Shown here in pieces: positions 1 through 8,165 of a stretch of 64,000 nt of DNA. A program made the position numbers and the translations under genes. The first letter of the stretch is position 1. Each line of letters opens with the position of its first letter. Source of the stretch: Neorhizobium sp. NCHU2750 (GTDB taxonomy: Bacteria > Pseudomonadota > Alphaproteobacteria > Rhizobiales > Rhizobiaceae); assembly GCF_003597675.1 (NCBI RefSeq), contig NZ_CP030827.1:2480001-2544000 (forward strand), read 5' to 3'. Under the pieces are notes generated by a model. That model did not search any database and was not told the DNA's origin. It saw nothing but the letters and a program-made list of their open reading frames with translations.

Positions 1-1
1 G

Positions 2-916
2 ATCCTTGTCGTCGATGATGCCCGCAGCGCCCGCTCGGAACTCGTCGGCATCCTGATGCGCCAGAATTTCCAGGTCCTGGAAGCATCGTCGGGACGCGAA
101 GCGCTGGAAATCCTGGCCGCCGACAGCACGATCGAACTCATCATCACCGACCACCACATGGCCGACATGGAAGGATACGAGCTGACCCGCCGTATTCGCC
201 AGACACGCAATTCCGAACAGATGCGCATCATCGGCATCTCTTCCTCCTCCGACAGGCTTCTCTCGGCAAGCTTCCTGAAAGCCGGCGCATCGGACTTCAT
301 CTATCGTCCCTTCGTCGATGAGGAACTGAAATGCCGCATCGACAACAATATCGAGACGCTCACCCAGCTCAGGCACCTGCGCCGTCTGGCAGAGCAGGAT
401 TACCTGACCGGACTTGCCAACCGGCGCCACTTCTTCGCCCACATGCGCAAGCTGGAAAAGACCGGCCTCCATGGCTCGATCGCGCTGCTCGACATCGATT
501 TCTTCAAGACGGTCAACGACACCTATGGCCACGACACTGGCGACATCGTCCTGCGCGCCGTATCCGATGTCATGTCTGCGATGTGCGCCCCGGCTGGCCA
601 TATGCCGGCCCGTCTTGGCGGTGAGGAATTCGCCATCTTCCTGTCAGGGCTGGATGCCTTCCAGGCTCACTCCTTCTGCGAGCAGCTCAGAAAGGCGGTC
701 GAGGAAACGTCGCTGGCAATCGGCGGCCAGAGCATATCGGTCACCATTTCGGCAGGCGTCGTAGAGTTCGAGCCCGACGACACGTTCGACAACCATCTGA
801 GCGCCGCCGACCAGTTGCTCTACATGGCCAAGTCGAACGGCCGCAACCGCGTCTACTCGACGCTCACCATTCCCGAAGCGATGATGAGCGGATCGTCGAG
901 CGCAGCCGGCAACTGA
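2..916 (+). CDS. Response regulator with receiver and GGDEF domains (diguanylate cyclase), 5' end cut by window edge
   Basis: Predicted to make cyclic di-GMP under control of a two-component phosphorelay. The frame is open to the left edge and the first visible residues, ILVVDDARS, are the start of a receiver domain, so little is missing from this domain; an earlier domain cannot be excluded. The acidic pair DD is at fragment residues 5-6, the phospho-acceptor Asp is in IITDHHMAD, and a GGDEF domain with an intact GGEEF motif fills the second half. Two oddities: the Lys expected in the KPF motif of receivers is Arg (YRPF), and the RxxD inhibitory site usually found five residues before GGEEF is missing (PAGH is there). 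Architecture resembles the C-terminal half of PleD. No partner kinase is visible. Family call is secure; the signal sensed is unknown. Confidence 0.88.
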   Translation: MLVVDDARSARSELVGILMRQNFQVLEASSGREALEILAADSTIELIITDHHMADMEGYELTRRIRQTRNSEQMRIIGISSSSDRLLSASFLKAGASDFIYRPFVDEELKCRIDNNIETLTQLRHLRRLAEQDYLTGLANRRHFFAHMRKLEKTGLHGSIALLDIDFFKTVNDTYGHDTGDIVLRAVSDVMSAMCAPAGHMPARLGGEEFAIFLSGLDAFQAHSFCEQLRKAVEETSLAIGGQSISVTISAGVVEFEPDDTFDNHLSAADQLLYMAKSNGRNRVYSTLTIPEAMMSGSSSAAGN

Positions 917-1264
917 TTCTGCCAGTTATATTGTCCATCCGCATGTCGGCAATGCCGCCGAGGCTGAAATCGCCGACGGAACCACCCGCACCCAGACCGG
1001 GCCGAGGTGATCGGGACCGCGCTGATTCTACGTCAGGATCAGCCGATTGACGTCAAAACCGCCAGCGCTGCCCCGAAAAGCGGAGCGGCGAGCAATTTCC
1101 CCAATCATGGCATTTGCCCATAAGCCACTGAAATTAAATAGATAAGATGACAACGTATCACAAATATCGTTGCAAATCGCACCACCTGCGAATTTCTGCT
1201 AGCAATTCAAGATGGTTAGTATATTTATTAACAATAACATAGCTTCCTCGAAAATGAAAATCGA
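917..1264. other. Gene-free gap, AT-rich upstream region of the LuxR gene
   Basis: This 348-base gap between the GGDEF gene and the luxR-type gene holds no convincing reading frame. The second half (about 1120-1264) is clearly more AT-rich than the surroundings and is the likely promoter region of the gene that starts at 1265. I could not pick out a confident -35/-10 pair or operator. Confidence 0.5.
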
Positions 1265-1990
1265 ATGATAACTCACGAACGGCAATCGGTGCTGAGCAGC
1301 GAGATATCTGCGGCCCATTCGCAGGAAGGTCTATTCTTGACCCTGCAGCGGGTTACCTATGAATTTAGCCTGCAGCATGTGACACTTCTTTCACTCAACA
1401 ACCCCGACGAGCGTCTTTTGTCGCGAATGATCGTCGAAACGACCGTGCCTGATGCCTATGTGGCCGAGTTCGACCGCAAGCGGTTGCTGTCAAAATGTCC
1501 TTTCGGGACGATCATCATCAACTCGAAACTCCCCTATTGTTGGTCAATCGGTGACCCTATAGCCATCAGGCCGATTGCATTCGACCCCGACATCGAGGAT
1601 CTGCAGCGCCGCTTCGGGCTGATCACCAGCGTGGCGATGACGCTGCATTCGCTGGAGGGCGAACGTTTCATCATGCGCTTCGATGGCGCCCGCCCCCGCC
1701 TGACCCAGGTGGAGCTCAATGAAATCGGCATGATCACGCTGCATGCTTTCGACATGTTCGAGAAGATAAGGCGCGATGAACGCAAGGCTGCACCCTCGCC
1801 CTTGACCAGCCGCGAACTCGAAGTGGTCCGCTGGACCGCGCAGGGCAAGACCTCCGCCGAGATCGGCCAGATCCTTTCCTTGTCCGATCATACGGTCAAC
1901 GCCTATATGACCAACGCCATAAAGAAGCTCGACTGCGTCAATCGCACTCAGCTAGTGGCGAAAGCGTTGAGACTCAGGCTTATTACCTGA
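1265..1990 (+). CDS. LuxR-family transcriptional regulator (LuxR solo)
   Basis: A 241-residue protein with the layout of quorum-sensing type regulators: an N-terminal autoinducer-binding-like domain (about residues 20-160) and a C-terminal LuxR-type helix-turn-helix (about 175-238) starting with LTSRELEVVRWTAQGKTS. The length is normal for the family. No luxI-type synthase is seen in the window, so it is a solo receptor or responds to a signal made elsewhere. The ligand-contact residues of TraR/LasR are not clearly recognisable to me, so acyl-homoserine lactone binding is not assured. The start was chosen at the first ATG after an AT-rich upstream region. The gene stops just before a dispersed repeat at 2005. 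Confidence 0.85.
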   Translation: MITHERQSVLSSEISAAHSQEGLFLTLQRVTYEFSLQHVTLLSLNNPDERLLSRMIVETTVPDAYVAEFDRKRLLSKCPFGTIIINSKLPYCWSIGDPIAIRPIAFDPDIEDLQRRFGLITSVAMTLHSLEGERFIMRFDGARPRLTQVELNEIGMITLHAFDMFEKIRRDERKAAPSPLTSRELEVVRWTAQGKTSAEIGQILSLSDHTVNAYMTNAIKKLDCVNRTQLVAKALRLRLIT

Positions 1991-2002
1991 TCATGAAGCT
2001 TG

Positions 2003-2072
2003 CAGCATGTCTCCCGGAAGTGCCCCCGCTTTCGCGAACGACACGCGCAAAAACAAGGAGCCGAGGCGTAAG
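2003..2072 (+). repeat. Dispersed palindromic repeat, copy 1
   Basis: It starts GCATGTCTCCCGGAAGTG and ends near GCGCAAAAACAAGGAG, and matches a second copy at 2601-2665 in the same orientation. The element has nested arms (GCATGTC with GACACGC, and CCGGAA with TTTCGCG, imperfectly). Such GCATGTC...GACATGCGCAAAAACA elements are scattered in Rhizobiaceae genomes. The copy overlaps the first codons of the longest frame for the PAS protein, which argues for a later start of that gene. Confidence 0.7.
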
Positions 2073-2124
2073 GGTTGGATCCGAAAGATCCGCAGCACGC
2101 CTTGGGACGAAAGAGAACCTGAAC

Positions 2125-2595
2125 TTGGCATCCTGGATCGAGCATTCGCATAAACCCTATCAGGCCCAGCATCTTCTTGTCGGGCTCAGTGATCGCGAAG
2201 TGCTGGAACTGGTGGCCTCCTTCCGCCTTTGCGGCTTCTGGCGCTTCAATGTCGATACAGGCCACGTATTCGGCACGCCGGAATTTTGCCAGATATTCGG
2301 CATCGACCACAGCGAAGGGCCTTTGGATCTCGTTCGCCTCAGCGCGACGATCCACCCTGACGACCACGCCGCGATGATGGAAACCTTCGAGCGCGCCAGT
2401 GCCGCACGGCTTGCCTACCACAATCTCTACAGGGTGAAGACAGGCACCGCCAAATTCAAGTTCGTCCGCAGCGTCGGTAAATTCCGCGCCAATGAGGACG
2501 GAGAAGGCGACGTGATCGGCATGACCTACGAGCTCTTCCCGCAGAAGAGCTCGATCATCGGTTTCATCCCCGACGAGGAAATGCTGAAGGGCTGA
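2125..2595 (+). CDS. PAS-domain protein (PAS_3-like), signalling
   Basis: A small single-domain sensor-type protein. The core FRLCGFWRFNVDTGHVFGTP, followed by HPDDHAAMMETFERA and a strand pattern ending in GMTYELFPQ, fits a PAS fold of the PAS_3 type. No output domain is fused, so it may act by binding a partner; the LuxR gene just upstream on the same strand is a candidate. The longest frame opens at 1993, but its first 30 or so codons run through a dispersed repeat, so I place the start at the TTG at 2125, which has AAAGAG nine bases upstream. The gene lies between two copies of that repeat in direct orientation. Start is uncertain; the PAS call is moderate to good. Confidence 0.65.
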   Translation: MASWIEHSHKPYQAQHLLVGLSDREVLELVASFRLCGFWRFNVDTGHVFGTPEFCQIFGIDHSEGPLDLVRLSATIHPDDHAAMMETFERASAARLAYHNLYRVKTGTAKFKFVRSVGKFRANEDGEGDVIGMTYELFPQKSSIIGFIPDEEMLKG

Positions 2596-2600
2596 ACGAC

Positions 2601-2665
2601 AGCATGTCTCCCGAAAGTGGTTACCGGTTTCGGGATAAAGACATGCGCAAAAACAGAGAGCTAAA
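2601..2665 (+). repeat. Dispersed palindromic repeat, copy 2
   Basis: A better preserved copy of the element at 2003. Outer arms GCATGTC and GACATGC enclose inner arms CCGAAA and TTTCGG, followed by GCAAAAACAGAGAGC. It lies directly after the stop of the PAS gene and may also fold as a transcript-end hairpin. Confidence 0.75.
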
Positions 2666-2768
2666 GCACAGCAAGCGAAAAGATCTCGACACGCTTTAGT
2701 CCTTCAGCCGGGCGTCAGCAAAGGCACCTCATGCCGCGGCGCTTGGACGGCATTTCGCCGCCCGCCTC

Positions 2769-3962
2769 TCAGCGATCGAGAACCGAGCGGATTTCGACGA
2801 GGTTGGAGCGGATCCTCAGCGTATAGAAGCCCATCACTGCCAGATGGGTCGGCATGATCCAGCCATCCTCTGCGCCATTCGAGATGATCGCCGGCTGAAC
2901 GCGCAGCGCCGCCTGCATCTGCTTCAGCGTATCGCTCCACAAGGTTGTCAGATTACGCTCGCGAATGACCTGCGAGAAATCGGCGCCGACACCCGACAGG
3001 ATGGCATAGTAGCCGTAGATCTGCCCATAGGCGAACCAGAACCGGTCGTCGGCACGCGTATCGAACCAGCCGCCGCCATGGTTCTCGGACCGCTCGCGCA
3101 GGATGGCGGCAGTCGAGCCGAGATCGTTGGCCACCCGGTCGATGAACTGCACCAGATTGTCGGCGCGGCTGTCGAACAGCGCCGTGCAATTGCCGAGATC
3201 GACATTGAAGGCCCGCAGGTTCTTGATCGCGGTGCGATAATAGCTCGGCGTCGGCGTCTTCGGCCCGAACGGGCTCAGGCCGAAATACCAGGAATATTCG
3301 TCGAACTGCAGATTGCTGCGCGCATCCTGCAGGTTGCTGTTGATACCCGACGTGCCGCGAACGCGCGCCAAGGTGTCGACCAGTTCGACAGTCGTGCGGC
3401 GCACCGCCTGGTTCACGCCGCGCTGGAACGAGGCCTTGTTGTCGAGAAACGGCGTATGATCCCAGTCGATGCCGAAAAAGCCCAGCCGGTAGAGAAGCAT
3501 GGAGGATATCCACGCATTCTGGTTGACGCTCATGTCGGTCAGGTCGGCGGCAGCATCTGCAATGGCAGACGTCTGGCACTGTTTCGGCGCAGCAGCTTGG
3601 CTGCCGGCGGCGGTCCCCGAAACCGGGGCAGCCTCGCTGGCCGCTGGAGTTGCGGCTTGGGCAGGAACGCCCGTTTCCGGCAGTTCCTGCCCAGCCGGGA
3701 TGTTGCGCTCGTTCCAGCGATAGGCGTCAACGAAATTCGGATTGAACCCGCTCCACACCTGCGTCTGCCAGACGAAATAGCCATAGAATGCGACAAGCAC
3801 GACGACCACCGCAGCGATCGGCGTCTTCACCCACAGGTGCCGTCCCCTATACCATCCACCTGCCGCCATCAGCGGCCAGACCAGCCAGGCGATCAAGACC
3901 CGCAGCACGCGTCTGGCGGCCGCTGCAAGGCCTCGAAAAACTCCACTGATCCAACCGGGCAT
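2769..3962 (-). CDS. DUF2333 family membrane-anchored protein
   Basis: A 397-residue protein recognised as the DUF2333 family, whose function is unknown. One strong membrane segment lies at about residues 48-65 (IAAVVVVLVAFYGYFVW) after a basic, Arg-rich N-terminus with a weaker hydrophobic stretch. This is followed by an Ala/Pro-rich linker (about 95-130) and a large periplasmic C-terminal domain, so it is probably a bitopic inner-membrane protein. The ATG at 3962 has AGGAGG five bases upstream. It is followed upstream in the same direction by the hypothetical gene at 4109-4960, a gap of 146 bases, so they may be cotranscribed. No catalytic motif is visible. Confidence 0.75.
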   Translation of the reverse strand: MPGWISGVFRGLAAAARRVLRVLIAWLVWPLMAAGGWYRGRHLWVKTPIAAVVVVLVAFYGYFVWQTQVWSGFNPNFVDAYRWNERNIPAGQELPETGVPAQAATPAASEAAPVSGTAAGSQAAAPKQCQTSAIADAAADLTDMSVNQNAWISSMLLYRLGFFGIDWDHTPFLDNKASFQRGVNQAVRRTTVELVDTLARVRGTSGINSNLQDARSNLQFDEYSWYFGLSPFGPKTPTPSYYRTAIKNLRAFNVDLGNCTALFDSRADNLVQFIDRVANDLGSTAAILRERSENHGGGWFDTRADDRFWFAYGQIYGYYAILSGVGADFSQVIRERNLTTLWSDTLKQMQAALRVQPAIISNGAEDGWIMPTHLAVMGFYTLRIRSNLVEIRSVLDR

Positions 3963-4108
3963 CAAGTCCTCCTGAAGCTGCCATCGTTACCGATGAGATA
4001 TGACGCCGGCCGCATGAGTACAACAGCAGCCGGGAACAAAGCCGAAAGATCATGATGGCGAAAACGTCGCAAGCCCCGCGAAAGGGAAAGGCTCGCGCCA
4101 GACCATTC

Positions 4109-4960
4109 TCACCCAGGTGAAAAGCGCTCGGCAAAGGCAAGATCGATGCCGCGGCGACTGTCAGCCAGCCTTGCCCCCGGCAGCACATCCTTTGCCAGCC
4201 GGGCAACGGCATCCCCGAAATAAGGATAGGTGTCAGCCATCAGCTGATGCGCATCCCGGTCGCGTCGGAAGGACAGAAGAACGGCATAGTGATCCAGCAG
4301 TCTTTCGACATCGAAGGTCAATTTATGCAGAAGCAGCGTCAGGTCGCGAACACCAAGATTGAGGGTATCGACGACGCTTGCGGCGAGTGTCGCAACCTGA
4401 ACGACGCCCCCGGCCCCGGCACCCTCCATTTGGTCCGGGCCGCCACGCGTGCGGGGAATGGCGTCAAGCAGCGCCTCGGCCATCGCACGCTGGGCCATCA
4501 CATTGCGTCGCTGCGTGGCGATGCGGCCGGCAAGCCGATCGGCCCGGCCAAGCGACGTCTTCAGCCGCTCGATATCGCCCGCCATCAGCGCCCGCCGCTC
4601 TATCCTCCGCCGCATCGCCTTCTTCGACCAGAAACCGATCAGCGCATCGCTGCGCAGCGGCACTTCACGCCGGTCGAAATTGAGCCTCTCCTTTTCGATC
4701 GTGGCGGCAATGCCCGACACGACCAGCGCCAGCCGGTCATGGACGCTGCGCTGCCGCTCGATCAATCCGAGCCGGATCTCGTCGAGTGCGGCAAACTCTC
4801 CGCTGTCGCCGGCCACGGCGTCCTTCGATGCGCCACCGGTCACATGGCCGAGCACGGCCACCATGTCCGCGCCGGCCGAAAGCACCGCCTTCAACTCCGC
4901 ATCGAGCGTACTGGCCTTATCCTCGAAAGATCCGGAACCGCCCATCCCCTGCCGCTCCAT
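4109..4960 (-). CDS. Conserved-looking hypothetical protein, helical
   Basis: A 283-residue protein that I do not recognise. It is rich in Arg, Ala and Leu with long helical stretches (for example residues 60-170) and has no signal peptide or clear membrane segment. The frame extends 22 codons further upstream to 5026, but the ATG at 4960 has a near-perfect GGAGG seven bases ahead, so I start there. It reads in the same direction as the DUF2333 gene downstream. The reading frame has strong third-position GC bias typical of real genes in this window. Confidence 0.65.
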   Translation of the reverse strand: MERQGMGGSGSFEDKASTLDAELKAVLSAGADMVAVLGHVTGGASKDAVAGDSGEFAALDEIRLGLIERQRSVHDRLALVVSGIAATIEKERLNFDRREVPLRSDALIGFWSKKAMRRRIERRALMAGDIERLKTSLGRADRLAGRIATQRRNVMAQRAMAEALLDAIPRTRGGPDQMEGAGAGGVVQVATLAASVVDTLNLGVRDLTLLLHKLTFDVERLLDHYAVLLSFRRDRDAHQLMADTYPYFGDAVARLAKDVLPGARLADSRRGIDLAFAERFSPG

Positions 4961-5054
4961 TTTCCGCCTCCATGCCTCCCGCAGGGCCCACTGGCATTTC
5001 GGACAAGAAATAGGGCCGCTGCGCAATTTAGCGACAACGGCCCGGCAACAATAT

Positions 5055-5091
5055 TTAGGTGATGAAAAAGAAAATGCTTAGGTAATGAAAA
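5055..5091. repeat. Short direct repeat in the upstream region of the hypothetical gene
   Basis: The 14-mer TTAGGTGATGAAAA at 5055-5068 recurs as TTAGGTAATGAAAA at 5078-5091 with one mismatch, a period of 23 bases, about two helical turns. It lies between the stop of pseudoazurin (5120) and the start of the gene at 4960. It could be a tandem regulator site, but this is inference. Confidence 0.4.
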
Positions 5092-5119
5092 GGGTCTTGT
5101 TTCTTACGTCTTATGAAAA

Positions 5120-5569
5120 TCAGAGACCGAGTTTGGCCACTTCGGCATCCAGCCGGTCCTTGGCCTTCTTCGGCATTTTTGCAGCCTTCACCGCATCCAG
5201 ATTGGCCGGTGCATCACCGACCACCACCAGTGCCACCATGCCCATGCCGAAATGCGGCGTGCACTTGAAGACATAGGCGCCCGGCTTGTCGACGGTGACC
5301 GAAACGTCCTGGCTGATCTTGCCCTTGACGTCCGCCACCCCATCCGGAACGAGGCCGGCAATCGAGGCCACGTCATGCCCCTTGTCGGTGGCGACGAACT
5401 TGATGGTATCGCCGACAGCCGCCTTGACTGCTGCCGGTTCGAACACCATCGCCTCGCCATCGGCACCCTTGTTGAGCATCTTGATCTCGATCTCGGCGGA
5501 GAATGCCGGCATGGCCATGAGGGCAGCAACGGCTGCAAGAATGATGGTCTTGAGGATCGTTCTGCTCAT
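5120..5569 (-). CDS. Pseudoazurin (blue copper protein)
   Basis: A periplasmic type-1 copper protein that carries electrons, usually to copper nitrite reductase or nitrous oxide reductase in denitrifiers. The 149-residue product has a clear signal peptide ending near AFSA. The copper ligands are visible: His in KGHDVAS, then Cys, His and Met in CTPHFGMGM. Length is normal for the family. The frame extends upstream, but the ATG at 5569 with AGGAG ahead and the signal peptide right after it decide the start. An FNR/FixK/NnrR-type box lies about 77 bases upstream. No nitrite reductase gene is in the window. Confidence 0.92.
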   Translation of the reverse strand: MSRTILKTIILAAVAALMAMPAFSAEIEIKMLNKGADGEAMVFEPAAVKAAVGDTIKFVATDKGHDVASIAGLVPDGVADVKGKISQDVSVTVDKPGAYVFKCTPHFGMGMVALVVVGDAPANLDAVKAAKMPKKAKDRLDAEVAKLGL

Positions 5570-5639
5570 TAAATTCTCCTGCGAGGGTTCGCGTTTCGAT
5601 CGCGATGACTGCGTTTTAACGCCAAAAGGCCATCGTGCT

Positions 5640-5653
5640 TTGACATTGGTCAA
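5640..5653. promoter_or_regulatory. FNR/FixK/NnrR-type box upstream of pseudoazurin
   Basis: TTGACATTGGTCAA is a perfect TTGAC-N4-GTCAA dyad that fits the TTGA-N6-TCAA pattern of CRP/FNR-family regulators. Its centre is about 77 bases before the pseudoazurin ATG. If the box sits at -41.5, transcription would start near 5605. This would give control by low oxygen or nitric oxide, matching the role of pseudoazurin. Confidence 0.72.
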
Positions 5654-5703
5654 CGGCGGGGGGATAACCCGTATTTTTGGTGGCGTGAGCGCCACCAGGG
5701 GCG

Positions 5704-6285
5704 TCAGTGGCAACGCATCTTGTCTTCCCAATGGCGCCGGCAGAGCGACACATATCGCTCGTTGCCGCCGACCTCGACCTGCGCGCCCTCGCGGATCACT
5801 TCGCCTTCGGCATCGACCCTGACGACCATGGTGGCCTTGCGACCGCAATGGCAGATCGTGCGCACCTCGCGCAATTCGTCGGCAATGGCGAGCAGCTCGT
5901 ATGAACCGGGAAAAAGCTTGCCCTGAAAATCCGTTCTCAGGCCATAGGCCATGACGGGAATGCCGATCCGGTCTGAGATCCGCGCCAGCTGCCAGACCTG
6001 CTCGGCGGAGAGAAACTGCGCTTCGTCGACGAAGACGCAGGCCAGCGGCTCCTCGCCATGCATGGCGGTGATCGCGGCAAAAAGGTCGTCCTCGGAACCG
6101 AAGGGGATGGCATCCGACGACAGGCCGATCCGGGAGGAAACCCTCCCCTTGCCGGCACGGTCGTCGAGCGCGGCGATGAAGATCGCCGTGCGCATGCCCC
6201 GTTCCCGATAGTTATAGGAGGCCTGCAAGAGCATGGTCGACTTGCCGGCATTCATCGTCGCGTAGTGAAAATAGAGCTTGGCCAT
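5704..6285 (-). CDS. tdk: Thymidine kinase
   Basis: Salvages thymidine by phosphorylating it to dTMP with ATP in the cytoplasm. The 193-residue product starts [17 protein letters not shown], with the P-loop of the type II thymidine kinase family near residues 8-18, a Walker B-like VDEAQFL, and C-terminal zinc-site residues in [11 protein letters not shown] and SLCRRHW. Length equals that of bacterial Tdk. A longer frame opens at 6342, but family alignment from memory favours ATG at 6285. It is transcribed toward pseudoazurin with a 134-base gap that holds the FNR-type box, so the two are likely separate units. Confidence 0.93.
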   Translation of the reverse strand: MAKLYFHYATMNAGKSTMLLQASYNYRERGMRTAIFIAALDDRAGKGRVSSRIGLSSDAIPFGSEDDLFAAITAMHGEEPLACVFVDEAQFLSAEQVWQLARISDRIGIPVMAYGLRTDFQGKLFPGSYELLAIADELREVRTICHCGRKATMVVRVDAEGEVIREGAQVEVGGNERYVSLCRRHWEDKMRCH

Positions 6286-6389
6286 GCCGGGCTTTGTCCT
6301 ACTCCCCCGCAACAAGCGGAAGACCGGGCCGCCGATAGTCACAGATATTTACGGCAAGCCGCCTGCTGCCCAACCGAACAGCAAATCAA

Positions 6390-7394
6390 TCAGCCGAACA
6401 GCGAGGCGATGACATAGGTGAGATAGGAGATGATGGCCGCCGCCGGCATGGTGACGACCCATGCGATCACGATATTGCCAGCCAGCCCCCAGCGCACCGC
6501 TGAGACGCGCCGGGCCGCCCCGACGCCGACGATCGCGCCGGTGATCGTGTGCGTGGTCGAAACCGGGATGCCGAGCCATGTCGCGCCGAACAGCGTCAGC
6601 GCCCCACCCGTCTCGGCGCAGAAACCCTGCATCGGGTTGAGCCGGGTGATCTTCGAACCCATCGTGTGGACGATGCGCCAGCCACCAAACAGGGTGCCGA
6701 GCGCCATGGCCGACTGGCAGGAGATCACAACCCAGAACGGCACGTAGAAAGTGCCGCCGAGATGGCCCTGTGTGAACAACAGCACGGCGATGATGCCCAT
6801 CGTCTTCTGCGCGTCATTGCCGCCATGGCCGAGCGAATAGAGCGAGGCGGAGGCGAATTGCAGGATGCGAAACGTCCGGTCGACGGCAAACGGCGTCTGC
6901 TTCACGAAGATCCACGAGACGATGAGGACGAGGACCAGCGCCAGAAAAAAGCCGATCGCAGGCGACATGAAGATCGCGCCAATCGTCTTGAGCAAACCCG
7001 CCCAGACGATTGAATTGAATCCGACTTTTGCCAGTCCCGCCCCGACCAGCCCGCCGACCAGTGCATGCGAGGAACTGGAGGGAATGCCGAACACCCAGGT
7101 GACGATATTCCAGACGATCGCCCCCATCAGCGCCGCAAAGATCACCTGCGGCGAGACGATCGCCGGATCGATGATACCGGTTCCGAGCGTCTCGGCGACA
7201 TGCAGCCCGAAGAACATGAAGGCGATGAAGTTGAAGAAGGCCGCCCAAGCCACCGCATATTGCGGTTTCAACACGCGGGTCGAGACGATCGTCGCGATCG
7301 AATTGGCCGCATCGTGCAAGCCGTTGAGAAAATCGAAGAACAGCGCAATGCCGATCAAACAGGCAAGCAGCGGAAAGGCCAGCGTCACATCCAT
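6390..7394 (-). CDS. pit: Inorganic phosphate transporter, PiT family
   Basis: Low-affinity phosphate (metal-phosphate) symporter of the inner membrane. The 334-residue protein has about ten hydrophobic segments and the two duplicated PiT signature regions: FLNGLHDAANSIATIV near the N-terminus and GGNDAQKTMG in the middle. The start overlaps the stop of the upstream DUF47 gene (TGATG), so the two are translationally coupled. In Sinorhizobium the equivalent orfA-pit operon is known to be repressed by PhoB when phosphate is low, and a Pho box lies upstream here. Confidence 0.93.
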   Translation of the reverse strand: MDVTLAFPLLACLIGIALFFDFLNGLHDAANSIATIVSTRVLKPQYAVAWAAFFNFIAFMFFGLHVAETLGTGIIDPAIVSPQVIFAALMGAIVWNIVTWVFGIPSSSSHALVGGLVGAGLAKVGFNSIVWAGLLKTIGAIFMSPAIGFFLALVLVLIVSWIFVKQTPFAVDRTFRILQFASASLYSLGHGGNDAQKTMGIIAVLLFTQGHLGGTFYVPFWVVISCQSAMALGTLFGGWRIVHTMGSKITRLNPMQGFCAETGGALTLFGATWLGIPVSTTHTITGAIVGVGAARRVSAVRWGLAGNIVIAWVVTMPAAAIISYLTYVIASLFG

Positions 7395-8038
7395 CAGACG
7401 TTCTCGATCACGATGCCGCTGATCTCGTTGGCAACGTCCTCGAAGCGGTCAGCGACCTTTTCCAGTTCGCCATAGATCTCGCTGCCGATCATGTAGGCCA
7501 TCGCATTGCCGGTCCTGCCATGCCGCTGGAACAGATCCTTCAGCCCTTGATCATGCAGTTCATCGGAACGGCCCTCCACGCGGGTGACTTCCTCGGCAAT
7601 CGTGCTCAGCCGCTGCGCATTGGCACCGAGCTTGTCGAGCAGCGGCACCGCTTCGGCGACCAGATGCGCCGCCTTGACGATCTCCTCGCCCATCTGCTTC
7701 ATCAGCGGATCGAAGCTCGTCTGCTCGAACAGGCGGATCGTCTTGACCACCTTGTGCATCATGTCGATCGCATCATCCATCGACTGGATCAGGTCCTTGA
7801 TGTCGCCGCGATCGAAGGGCGTGATGAAACTGCGGCGCACGGCCAAGAGAACGTCGCGGGTGATATTGTCGGCACGATCCTCGAGCGCTACGATACGCTC
7901 GCAATTCTTGGCCACATCCTCTCCGTTCAAAAGATGGCCGAGCGCTTCCGCCGCGTCGACGACTGTCCGCGCGTGCGCCGAGAACATGTCGAAGAACTTG
8001 TCCTCGCGCGGCATCAATTTCCGGAAAACGCTCATCAT
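7394..8038 (-). CDS. DUF47 / PhoU-like protein, Pit accessory protein
   Basis: A 214-residue, all-helical PhoU-like protein of the DUF47 family, which nearly always precedes pit genes and is thought to modulate phosphate uptake. Start PMREDKFFDMFSAHA-like N-terminus (residues 8-20) and charged helices such as EALGHLLNGEDV fit the family. The frame opens earlier at 8071, but ATG codons at 8038 and 8035, with GAGGA about ten bases upstream, fit the family start better. The stop shares a base with the pit start codon. It corresponds to orfA of the rhizobial orfA-pit operon. Confidence 0.88.
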   Translation of the reverse strand: MMSVFRKLMPREDKFFDMFSAHARTVVDAAEALGHLLNGEDVAKNCERIVALEDRADNITRDVLLAVRRSFITPFDRGDIKDLIQSMDDAIDMMHKVVKTIRLFEQTSFDPLMKQMGEEIVKAAHLVAEAVPLLDKLGANAQRLSTIAEEVTRVEGRSDELHDQGLKDLFQRHGRTGNAMAYMIGSEIYGELEKVADRFEDVANEISGIVIENV

Positions 8039-8095
8039 CTGCTGGTCCTCGGTATCGCCCTGGCAGCACATCCCGGTGGATGCGCTGCGGCGCCA

Positions 8096-8113
8096 CTGTC
8101 ACAAAACTGTCAT
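8096..8113 (+). promoter_or_regulatory. Pho box (PhoB site) in the pit / Nudix divergent region
   Basis: CTGTCACAAAACTGTCAT is two 7-bp repeats, CTGTCAC and CTGTCAT, separated by AAAA. This is essentially the consensus Pho box. It lies 58 bases before the DUF47 start codon and 52 bases before the Nudix start codon. The direct-repeat orientation reads toward the Nudix gene, but for the pit operon the expected effect of PhoB is repression, which does not need a fixed orientation. Confidence 0.8.
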
Positions 8114-8165
8114 AAATGCTATCGGGCCGCTGGAATCAACTGTGAAAATCGGCATTTAAACGGGC

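Noticed and set aside
2844..4055. A 403-codon open frame on the plus strand opposite the DUF2333 gene
   Set aside because: The minus strand gene has an ideal AGGAGG and a membrane anchor; this frame has neither signal nor domain.
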